The notes beneath the pieces are model-generated. The model did not search any database. It worked only from the letters and a program-made list of their open reading frames with translations, and was not told the DNA's origin. From Peptococcaceae bacterium (lineage in GTDB: Bacteria > Bacillota > DSM-12270 > Thermacetogeniales > Thermacetogeniaceae): a DNA stretch of 7,036 nucleotides. The stretch lies in contig PKYJ01000066.1 in NCBI GenBank assembly GCA_003132605.1, positions 1-7,036 on the forward strand. Reading direction: 5' to 3'. The position numbers were made by a program, and so were the translations under genes. Positions 1 through 7,036 of the stretch are shown here, piece after piece; the stretch's first letter is position 1; every line of letters starts with the position of its first letter.

Positions 1-431
1 CGCTGCTGTTGGCCGCCGGAAAGCTGTCTCGGGAACATGCCGGCCACATCCCTCAAGCCCGTCTGCCCCAGGACCTCCGGCACCCGCCGCTCGATCTCCG
101 CCGGTCGCGAGCCGATCACCTGCATGGCAAAGGCCACGTTCTCGTAAGTAGTGCGCTCCTGCAGCAGCCGGAAGTCCTGGAAGACCATCCCGATCTGGCG
201 ACGCAGGGCAGGAATCTCGCCATGCTTCATCCTGGTAATACTCCGCCCGCAAACGTAGATCTGGCCCCTGGTGGGGACATCCTCACGCAGGATCATCTTT
301 AGCAGGGTAGTTTTTCCAGCGCCGCTAGGCCCCACCAGGAAGACAAATTCGCCTCGCTCGATCTGGATCGTGGCGCCCACCAGAGCCCTGGTGCCATTAT
401 ACAATTTGGAAACATTGAAGAATTGGATCAC
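1..431 (-). CDS. ftsE: Cell division ATP-binding protein FtsE (N-terminal 143 codons; 3' part outside window)
   Basis: FtsE is the cytoplasmic ABC ATPase that pairs with the membrane protein FtsX. By family knowledge, the complex activates peptidoglycan hydrolases during elongation, division or spore formation. The visible part starts MIQFFNVSKLYNGT, typical of FtsE. It carries the Walker A motif GPSGAGKTT (residues 34-42), a Q-loop in GMVFQDF (Q85), and the ABC signature LSGGQQQ (137-143) right at the window edge. Walker B, the H-loop and the C-terminus (about 85 residues of a usual ~228) lie outside. I chose the GTG at 431-429 because GAGGTGA (443-437) gives a good Shine-Dalgarno with 8 nt between GAGG and the start, and the protein then begins like its family. 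A GTG three codons earlier (440-438) overlaps that site. The upstream gene is 386 bp away, so ftsE probably has its own promoter. ftsX would be expected next, beyond the edge. Confidence 0.95.
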   Translation of the reverse strand, partial: MIQFFNVSKLYNGTRALVGATIQIERGEFVFLVGPSGAGKTTLLKMILREDVPTRGQIYVCGRSITRMKHGEIPALRRQIGMVFQDFRLLQERTTYENVAFAMQVIGSRPAEIERRVPEVLGQTGLRDVAGMFPRQLSGGQQQ

Positions 432-651
432 TCGTCTCACCTCGGGAAAAAGGGTTCCGCCCAATACCCAATGGGGCAACAGCAGTTGACTGTAGTCCCC
501 TCATGATCGGGCCAACGACTGCAACGCTCCCTGGGTCTCCAGGTACTGCAGCATTCTCTACCTGCCTATCTTTTCTTCAGCCACTTTTTAATCGATTCAA
601 CGGCTGCAACCGTCACCATGCTCACAGCCGCGCGCATACTGCCCTAATAAA

Positions 652-680
652 GAAACAACTCCTAGATAAGGAATTGTTTC
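652..680. repeat. 29-bp imperfect inverted repeat upstream of ftsE
   Basis: The arms GAAACAA (652-658) and TTGTTTC (674-680) are perfect reverse complements. An inner TCCT (660-663) / AGGA (669-672) continues the stem after one mismatch, leaving a 5-nt loop (664-668). On either strand it could be a weak hairpin, or in DNA an operator. The minus-strand side is followed only by TTTATTAGGG, which makes it a poor terminator. It lies about 220 bp upstream of the ftsE start. Confidence 0.5.
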
Positions 681-739
681 GACATAAAATTTTCTTTCCC
701 TTTTTTTTTGTTTTCTTTTTTCTTCCTGATAAGAATTGT
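665..739. repeat. Direct repeat GATAAG(G)AATTGT, two copies 63 bp apart
   Basis: GATAAGGAATTGT at 665-677 and GATAAGAATTGT at 728-739 differ by one inserted G. The starts are 63 bp apart, about six helical turns, so a protein could bind both on the same face. The second copy overlaps the minus-strand TTGACA (742-737). The first lies inside the inverted repeat at 652-680. The pyrimidine-rich run sits between them. A regulatory role is inference only. Confidence 0.4.
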
Positions 740-817
740 CAAATATTATCGACCGGACCACAGGCAGCAAAACATCAACCCTGCCAGCAGGTCGGCTCGT
801 AGGTTTCACACCGCCCG

Positions 818-1684
818 TTAACGATAGCTCTTGAATCCCTCTCCCATGACCTCGCGGGCATCGGTGATGAACACGAAAGCCTCGGCATCCACCCCGTAAA
901 CAAGGTCTTTGAGGCGGCTCTCCTCGGTCTTGGCCACCACGCTGACCAGCACCGGGCGCCGCTCACCGGTGTACATTCCCGTACCGGCGAGGGAAGTCAC
1001 CCCCCGTCCCAGTTCCTGAAAGATCGATTGGGCCACCTCCTCGCTGTGGCCGGTAATGATGAAGGCCGCCTTGGCGAAGACGATGCCCTCCTGCACCAGG
1101 TCGATCACCTGGCTGGTGGCCAACAGGCCCAGCAGGGCATAGAGGGCCAGTTCGACGTTGAAAAAGAAGCCGGCCATGATGATCACCACCGAATCAGCCC
1201 CCAGCAGGGCCTGCCCCAGGGTTATGGGCAGGAACTTGTGCACCAGGCGCGCCACCAGGTCTGTACCCCCGGTGGTCCCCCCCGACCGCAGGACGATCCC
1301 CGTTCCCAGGCCGGCGATGATCCCGCCGAAAATGGACGCCAGCAAGAGGTCGTGGGTCGGCACCGGAACCCGGTATTGCAGCAACTCCACAAACACCGAG
1401 GTGACCGCCGCCCCGTAAAGGCTGCGGATCACCAGCCGCAGCCCCAGTTCCCGGTAGGACAAAAAGAGCAGGATGATGTTCAGGATCATGATCGTCCAAC
1501 TGATAGGAATCCTCAATACATAGAAGAAGATGGTAGCCAGGCCGGTGACCCCGCCGGCGGCGATCCGGTTGGGTACCAGGAACATGTCGAGGGTCAGGGC
1601 AATGAACAGCGAGCCCACCGTAATGCCAATCCAGGCAAGCAGCAGCTTTTTCGGCAACAACTGTTTAACCCAGCAGTAGGGCAC
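818..1684 (-). CDS. YitT-family membrane protein (YitT membrane region plus DUF2179 domain)
   Basis: This 288-residue integral membrane protein has the usual YitT-family architecture. Hydrophobic segments lie at about 14-37, 43-58, 61-77, 88-103, 113-132 and 160-197, with the conserved glycine-rich motif SGGTTGGTD (134-142). A soluble C-terminal domain of the DUF2179 type runs from about 200 to 288 (GIVFAKAAFIITGH... to ...GEGFKSYR). The family is widespread in Firmicutes in several paralogues. Its biochemical function is not established, and some annotations suggest transport, which I do not assert. The GTG start at 1684 is supported by AAGGGG (1699-1694) with a 9-nt spacer. The gene follows a terminator, so it is probably transcribed separately from prfB. 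No strong terminator is seen behind it. Length and domain order are normal. Confidence 0.92.
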   Translation of the reverse strand: MPYCWVKQLLPKKLLLAWIGITVGSLFIALTLDMFLVPNRIAAGGVTGLATIFFYVLRIPISWTIMILNIILLFLSYRELGLRLVIRSLYGAAVTSVFVELLQYRVPVPTHDLLLASIFGGIIAGLGTGIVLRSGGTTGGTDLVARLVHKFLPITLGQALLGADSVVIIMAGFFFNVELALYALLGLLATSQVIDLVQEGIVFAKAAFIITGHSEEVAQSIFQELGRGVTSLAGTGMYTGERRPVLVSVVAKTEESRLKDLVYGVDAEAFVFITDAREVMGEGFKSYR

Positions 1685-1704
1685 CGGCTGACACCCCTTC
1701 CCGC

Positions 1705-1755
1705 TTAGTTTGGCACAAAACCCAACATTTCACCCCACAACTTGCCCCTCGCCAT
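1705..1755 (-). CDS. Possible 16-codon small ORF upstream of the YitT-family gene
   Basis: The ORF reads MARGKLWGEMLGFVPN and ends in TAA. It is preceded by a strong ribosome binding site, AGAGGTGG (1768-1761), with 8 nt between GAGG and the ATG. It lies after the prfB terminator and ends 20 nt before the YitT-family GTG start, so it could act as a translated leader. I do not recognise the peptide. The evidence is only the good binding site, the position and an uninterrupted short frame, which can arise by chance in purine-rich sequence. Confidence 0.3.
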   Translation of the reverse strand: MARGKLWGEMLGFVPN

Positions 1756-1783
1756 CAATACCACCTCTCGCTCCCCTGTACCC

Positions 1784-1815
1784 AAAATGAAAACCCCGCC
1801 GAAAATCCTGCGGGG
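1784..1815 (-). terminator. Rho-independent terminator after prfB
   Basis: Read on the minus strand, CCCCGC (1815-1810) pairs with GCGGGG (1799-1794) across a 10-nt loop, and the stem is followed at once by TTTTCATTTT (1793-1784). It lies 78 nt beyond the prfB stop and before the YitT-family gene, so it probably ends the secA-prfB transcript. Confidence 0.8.
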
Positions 1816-1893
1816 ATGCGTTGACCGGTATTTATCCATGATTGAACCGTTTTTTGCCGGGTACAGGCGTACGGCGGGCCACCATCTCACTTC

Positions 1894-2992
1894 TCACATC
1901 ACAGATCGCAGGTAGGCCTCGATGAAGGGGTCGATCCCCCCGTTCATGACCGCCTGGGCATTGCCGATCTCCACGCCGGTGCGGTGGTCCTTGACCAGGG
2001 TGTAGGGCTCGAAGGTGTAGGAACGGATCTGGCTGCCCCAGGCGATCTCGCGCTGCTCGCCGCGCAGGTTGGCCATCTTCTCCTCCTGCTCCCTCATCTT
2101 CAATTCATGCAGGCGCGAGCGCAGCATCTTCATCGCCCGGCGGCGATTGGCCAGTTGGGAGCGCTCACTCTGGCACTGCACCACGGTGTTGGTGGGCAGA
2201 TGGGTGATGCGCACCGCGGAATCTGTCTTATTGATGTACTGGCCGCCGTGCCCGCTGGCCCGGTAGGTGTCGATCCGCAGGTCATCCGGATCGATCTCCG
2301 CCTCCGCATCCTCCTCCACCTCCGGGATCACGTCCACCGAGGCAAAGGAGGTATGGCGCCGCCCGGAGGCATCGAAGGGAGATATGCGCACCAGCCGGTG
2401 CACGCCCCGCTCCGCCTTCAGGTTGCCATAGGCCATGGGTCCACTGATCAGAGCGGTGATGCTCTTGACCCCGGCCTCATCCCCGGGCAGCAGGTCGAGC
2501 ACCTCGACTTTGCAATTATGCCCCTGGGCCCAGCGCCCATACATCCGGAACAGCATCTCCACCCAGTCCTGGGCCTCGGTGCCGCCCGCCCCCGCATGCA
2601 GGGAGATCAGGGCGTTCCGGCGGTCATAGGGGCCGCTGAAGAGGTTCTCCTGCTCCCAACGGTCCAGGGCGCCTATCAGCATGCCAACACTGTCCTCCAG
2701 CTCAGCCCCGAGACCGGCGTCCCCGGATTCTGCATACAGTTCCAGCAGAACCTCGGCATTTTCTAAATTCTTTTCCATGCTAGAGTAGAGATCGACCTCT
2801 TCCTTGAGTTGGGCAGCCTCCTGAAACACCCGACCGGCTTGGGCCGGGTCGGACCAGAAATCCGGCGCCGCTGCCCGGGCATCGATCCCGGCCAGGCGCT
2901 CCTGCTTCTGAGCTACGTCAAAGAGAAACCCTCAATTCTTCGAGCCGTTTTTTCGACCTTTCGACCTCTCTTTTTACTTCAGCCAAAACCAA
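1894..2992 (-). CDS. prfB: Peptide chain release factor 2 (RF2), expressed through a programmed +1 frameshift
   Basis: RF2 recognises UGA and UAA in the ribosomal A site and triggers peptide release. The gene is in two frames: 24 codons from TTG 2992 to an in-frame TGA (2920-2918), then 341 codons from GAC 2919 to the stop at 1894. The product is 365 residues, essentially the Bacillus length (366). The SPF anticodon-mimic tripeptide is at 204-206 and the catalytic GGQ at 249-251, close to their E. coli positions. The stretch around it reads SGHGGQYIN rather than the common SGAGGQHVN. After the shift the sequence DVAQKQERLAG ... APDFWSDP is a standard RF2 N-terminus. I prefer the TTG start at 2992 because it gives 24 pre-shift codons that align without gaps to the B. 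subtilis leader, with AAGG (3004-3001) 8 nt upstream. GTG 3001 sits only 3 nt from GGAGG (3009-3005), and ATG 3055 lacks a good site. It lies 92 nt after secA, probably co-transcribed. Confidence 0.96.
2917..2933 (-). promoter_or_regulatory. prfB programmed +1 ribosomal frameshift site
   Basis: The minus strand carries the canonical RF2 slip heptamer CTT TGA C (2923-2917). It is preceded by a Shine-Dalgarno-like GAGGG (2933-2929), with the AGG codon three codons before CTT as in E. coli. By the known mechanism, scarce RF2 makes the ribosome pause at UGA and slip from CTT to TTT, restoring full-length RF2. Abundant RF2 terminates there, so the gene controls itself. Confidence 0.95.
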
Positions 2993-3084
2993 AGGCTCCA
3001 CCTTCCTCCAAACAGCAATCCATTCTTGCACATGAACCTTACTGCAACGCTCCATCCCGTGCGGAAATCACACCCCGATCTCGT

Positions 3085-5769
<2,685 letters not shown>

Positions 5770-5799
5770 CTCCTCACCCTCTTCCCAGCGTGAATGCCC

Positions 5800-5819
5800 C
5801 TGCCTTCAGGTATAGGCAG
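5800..5819 (-). promoter_or_regulatory. Small hairpin in the secA 5' leader
   Basis: CTGCCT (5819-5814 on the minus strand) and AGGCAG (5805-5800) can form a 6-bp stem with an 8-nt loop, about 30 nt before the secA start. It leaves the ribosome binding site free. Whether it regulates translation is unknown. Confidence 0.35.
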
Positions 5820-5855
5820 AAAGCGCCGACTTACTTCCAGTATTAGGTCTCCTTC

Positions 5856-5884
5856 ATTGTAGCACCTCGGCGCAAACAAGAGAA
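5856..5884 (-). promoter_or_regulatory. Candidate sigma-A extended -10 promoter for secA
   Basis: On the minus strand TACAAT (5861-5856) is preceded by TG at 5864-5863, giving the extended -10 TGCTACAAT. At 17 nt the -35 position is TTCTCT (5884-5879), a poor match, as is common for extended -10 promoters. Transcription would start near 5849 and give a leader of about 80 nt. The site lies after the hpf terminator, consistent with a secA-prfB unit. Confidence 0.6.
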
Positions 5885-5940
5885 GCCCATAACAGAGGCA
5901 AGAGGTCGGCATCCGGTCTCGGAGTTCCGTTCTGCCGGTT

Positions 5941-5974
5941 CAACAATTAAGAAGGGGGCTCGGCGCCCCCTTCT
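5941..5974 (-). terminator. Terminator after hpf
   Basis: The arms AGAAGGGGGC and GCCCCCTTCT (5974-5965 and 5959-5950 on the minus strand) form a perfect 10-bp stem with a 5-nt loop, starting 24 nt after the hpf stop. The tail TAATTGTTG is only moderately T-rich, but with the T's in the 3' arm it fits an intrinsic terminator. Confidence 0.78.
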
Positions 5975-5997
5975 GACAGTCTCGGTGCAATTTCCGC

Positions 5998-6528
5998 CTA
6001 AAACTCCGGCTCGATCAGCCCGAAGTTCCCGTCCTTACGCCGGTAGAGCACGTTGACCTGCTCCGTCTCGGAGTTGCTGAAGACGAAAAAGTCATGCCCC
6101 AGCAAGCTCATCTGTAAGATTGCCTCCTCCACCTGCATCGGCTTGATGGCAAACCGCTTGGTGCGCACCACAGATGGCATCTCCACGGTGTCCTCGTCAC
6201 CCATGGTAGTGATCAGGTTTTTCAGACCCTGGTTCCGGAACCGCCGGTAAAGCTTGGTACGGTGCTTCTGGATCTGCTTCTCCAGCTTTTCGACCACCAG
6301 GTCCACTGCTGCATACAGGTTCTCGTCGCTGATCTCCTCTGCCCGAAGGATAAAGCTGTTAAGGGGAATCGTGGCCTCCACGATGTATCTCCCACGATGG
6401 GTTGCGGCCGTCACCTGCGCCTCATTGATCTGTTCGAAGTAGCGGGTTAACTTGCTCAGTTTCTTCTCGACGTAATCCCTCAAGCCATCGGTGATCTCGG
6501 TGTTCTCACCACGGATGGTGATCTTCAT
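5998..6528 (-). CDS. hpf: Ribosome hibernation promoting factor, long form (HPF / RaiA family)
   Basis: Long HPF binds the 30S decoding region and joins two 70S ribosomes into inactive 100S dimers in resting cells. The 176-residue protein has an N-terminal S30AE domain (about 1-98, MKITIRGENTEIT... to ...KLYRRF), a linker (about 100-118), and the C-terminal dimerisation domain (about 119-176). That last domain contains RTKRFAIKPMQVEEAI, HDFFVF and VLYRRKDGNFGLIEP, all typical of the family. I place the start at ATG 6528 because AAGGGGGAG (6545-6537) lies 8 nt before it. The GTG at 6537, which would add three residues (MFQ), overlaps that site. Direct upstream sequence holds a candidate sigma-H-like promoter and a perfect TATAAT. 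A strong hairpin separates the gene from secA. Its cold-shock neighbour fits a stress and stationary-phase theme, though the two genes have separate signals. Confidence 0.96.
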   Translation of the reverse strand: MKITIRGENTEITDGLRDYVEKKLSKLTRYFEQINEAQVTAATHRGRYIVEATIPLNSFILRAEEISDENLYAAVDLVVEKLEKQIQKHRTKLYRRFRNQGLKNLITTMGDEDTVEMPSVVRTKRFAIKPMQVEEAILQMSLLGHDFFVFSNSETEQVNVLYRRKDGNFGLIEPEF

Positions 6529-6563
6529 CTGAAACACTCCCCCTTGTCATGTATTTATTTAAT

Positions 6564-6590
6564 ATTCCCTTTTTCGGTAAAATATCCATC
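6564..6590 (-). promoter_or_regulatory. Candidate sigma-H-like promoter for hpf
   Basis: On the minus strand GATGGATAT (6590-6582) matches the sigma-H -35 pattern RnAGGAwwW with one mismatch. After an 11-nt spacer, AGGGAAT (6570-6564) matches the -10 pattern RnnGAAT. Transcription would start near 6557, about 29 nt before the hpf ATG. B. subtilis hpf (yvyD) is known to be under sigma-B and sigma-H control. The assignment here is inferred from the pattern alone. Confidence 0.45.
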
Positions 6591-6610
6591 GGCGCACTCA
6601 GATTGACCTG

Positions 6611-6616
6611 ATTATA
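6611..6616 (-). promoter_or_regulatory. Perfect -10 hexamer TATAAT upstream of hpf
   Basis: TATAAT (6616-6611) lies just after the csp terminator on the minus strand. The -35 position at 17 nt is CTGTTA (6639-6634), inside the terminator loop and only a partial match to TTGACA. It may be a second, sigma-A promoter for hpf, or simply AT-rich sequence behind the terminator. Confidence 0.3.
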
Positions 6617-6650
6617 GATAAAAGAACCCCCGTTAACAGAGGTTCTTTTA
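6611..6650 (-). terminator. Terminator after the cold-shock gene
   Basis: TAAAAGAACC (6650-6641 on the minus strand, read as its complement) pairs with GGTTCTTTTA (6628-6619) to give a 10-bp stem with a 12-nt loop containing GTTAAC. The T-rich 3' arm and tail (TTCTTTTATCTATAAT) suit an intrinsic terminator about 48 nt after the csp stop. The A/T symmetry would also allow it to act in the other direction. Confidence 0.75.
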
Positions 6651-6697
6651 GGTGCGCCTCGAAAATCCGGGCCAAGAGATCTTTCGGGTGACGCCCT

Positions 6698-6895
6698 CTA
6701 TAGTTTGACGACATTCGTGGCCTGGGGACCACGAGTCCCCTGGGTGATCTCGAACTCCACCTGCTGGCCTTCGACCAAAGCCTTGAAGCCCTCTTCCTGA
6801 ATAGCCGAGTAGTGTACAAAGACATCACCACCGTCATCACATTCGATAAACCCGTAGCCCTTCTCCTTATTGAACCACTTGACTTTGCCCTGCAT
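6698..6895 (-). CDS. csp: Cold-shock domain protein (CspA family)
   Basis: This is a 65-residue single-domain cold-shock protein of normal length. Such proteins bind single-stranded RNA and DNA in the cytoplasm and melt RNA secondary structure in the cold or during fast growth. It starts MQGKVKWFNKEKGYGFIE, with RNP1 KGYGFI (12-17), and has RNP2 VFVHY (25-29), where most relatives have VFVHF. It ends GPQATNVVKL. The ATG at 6895 has AGGAGG upstream (in TAGGAGGGTG) at about 11 nt. A strong promoter lies at 6980-7008, giving a leader of about 78 nt, and a hairpin terminator follows. The leader is shorter than the ~160-nt thermosensing leader of E. coli cspA, so cold induction cannot be presumed. 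Which of the csp paralogues it is cannot be told from sequence alone. Confidence 0.97.
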   Translation of the reverse strand: MQGKVKWFNKEKGYGFIECDDGGDVFVHYSAIQEEGFKALVEGQQVEFEITQGTRGPQATNVVKL

Positions 6896-6913
6896 TACCC
6901 TTGCACCCTCCTA

Positions 6914-6924
6914 GATCATTGATC
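6914..6924. repeat. 11-bp perfect palindrome in the csp leader
   Basis: GATCA-T-TGATC lies directly upstream of the csp ribosome binding site. The one-base centre is too tight for an RNA hairpin, so if meaningful it would act as a DNA site. It may be chance. A further short repeat, ATAAG-ggg-CTTAT (6957-6969), lies near the predicted transcription start. Confidence 0.3.
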
Positions 6925-6979
6925 CCCGCCCCTTGAACACCATAGACCTCATGAATATAAGGGGCTTATGGGTGATAAT

Positions 6980-7008
6980 ATGCTAGCACAAGAATGGATC
7001 GCTGTCAA
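6980..7008 (-). promoter_or_regulatory. Sigma-A promoter of the cold-shock gene
   Basis: On the minus strand a perfect -35 TTGACA (7008-7003) is followed after exactly 17 nt by TAGCAT (6985-6980), preceded by TG (6988-6987) as an extended -10. Transcription would start near 6973, about 78 nt upstream of the csp start. This is the best promoter in the window. Confidence 0.82.
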
Positions 7009-7015
7009 ATTATTC

Positions 7016-7033
7016 CCGCGGCGCGCCGGATCC
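7016..7033. other. Cluster of rare restriction sites at the window edge, possible cloning linker
   Basis: Within 18 bp lie CCGCGG (7016-7021), GGCGCGCC (7020-7027) and GGATCC (7028-7033), the SacII, AscI and BamHI recognition sequences, back to back at the very end of the window. Such density is typical of a synthetic polylinker, but the genome is GC-rich and the run may be natural. Confidence 0.35.
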
Positions 7034-7036
7034 CCC

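Larger units (their letters stand above)
432..817. other. Noncoding gap between the YitT-family gene and ftsE, AT-rich core
   Basis: This 386-bp stretch has no convincing gene. Its centre (about 640-750) is strikingly AT-rich against GC-rich neighbours. It holds a pyrimidine-rich run on the plus strand (about 690-727) interrupted by a single G near 710, an inverted repeat (652-680) and a direct repeat (665-677 and 728-739). On the minus strand a perfect TTGACA occurs at 742-737, but no acceptable -10 element follows at 16-18 nt, so I do not call a defined promoter. The likely role is the upstream control region of ftsE. A 70-codon minus-strand frame across 597-809 is rejected because it merely translates the purine-rich run into Lys/Arg/Glu. 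Confidence 0.6.

Noticed and set aside
517..529. The 13-mer ACTGCAACGCTCC also occurs at 3041-3053.
   Set aside because: A single exact 13-mer pair is expected by chance with moderate probability in a window this size, and no further similarity surrounds it.
737..742. Perfect minus-strand TTGACA upstream of ftsE as a promoter.
   Set aside because: At 16-18 nt downstream there is only purine-rich sequence, with no -10-like hexamer, so it is not called a promoter on its own.
779..791. Short stem CCTGC/GCAGG after the YitT stop as a terminator.
   Set aside because: The usable stem is only 4-5 bp with a 2-4 nt loop and no T-run follows on the minus strand.
597..809. 70-codon minus-strand frame between the YitT gene and ftsE.
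   Set aside because: It reads through a low-complexity purine run (a string of Lys, Arg and Glu), overlaps the repeats, and matches no family I know.
1705..1890. 61-codon minus-strand frame covering the prfB-YitT gap.
   Set aside because: It runs through the prfB terminator hairpin, so translation from the upstream start is unlikely. Only the last 16 codons have a credible start and binding site.
3012..3028. 17-base near-repeat (16 of 17 identical) between the prfB leader and, in inverted orientation, the csp promoter spacer at 6989-7005.
   Set aside because: One such match between two arbitrary sites in 7 kb has a rough chance expectation of about 0.15, and neither site shares flanking signals or context with the other.

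Overview
The window reads as a chromosomal housekeeping segment from a Gram-positive, Clostridia-type Firmicute, probably of the Moorella / Desulfotomaculum / Peptococcaceae kind. The reasons are the gene order csp - long-form hpf - secA - prfB - YitT-family gene - ftsE, the long dimerising HPF, the GC-rich coding sequence (about 60% by eye), the Bacillus-like RF2 N-terminus, the GTG/TTG starts with strong GAGG-type ribosome binding sites, and the SecA C-terminal zinc motif. The assignment rests on recognised protein families and order, not on a database match. Every supported gene lies on the minus strand, so transcription runs from high to low coordinates.

Layout in transcription order. A cold-shock protein gene (6698-6895) has a clear sigma-A type promoter (6980-7008) and its own terminator (6619-6650). 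The ribosome hibernation factor gene hpf (5998-6528) follows, with a candidate stationary-phase (sigma-H-like) promoter just upstream (6564-6590) and a strong hairpin terminator (5950-5974). Next is secA (3085-5769), with an extended -10 promoter near 5856-5864. Then comes prfB, encoding RF2 (1894-2992), split by an intact programmed +1 frameshift site (CTT TGA C, 2917-2923), with a terminator at 1794-1815. After that are a possible 16-codon leader ORF (1705-1755), a YitT-family membrane protein (818-1684), a 386-bp noncoding gap with an AT-rich, repeat-bearing core (432-817), and the first 143 codons of ftsE, which runs off the left edge.

Functionally this is growth and translation housekeeping: RNA chaperoning in the cold (Csp), ribosome dimerisation at rest (HPF), Sec-dependent export (SecA), UGA/UAA termination with self-regulation (RF2), an uncharacterised membrane protein (YitT family), and the FtsEX system coupling division or sporulation to wall hydrolysis. 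The secA-prfB gap is only 92 nt with no visible terminator, so these two are probably co-transcribed. The others are separated by terminators or long gaps.

I found no tRNA, rRNA, CRISPR array, insertion sequence or evident new multi-gene system. The points most worth a second look are the RF2 frameshift and its TTG start, the unusual residues around the RF2 GGQ motif, the sigma-H-like hpf promoter, the helically phased repeat in the ftsE upstream gap, the small ORF ahead of the YitT gene, and the restriction-site cluster at the right edge that may be a cloning linker.
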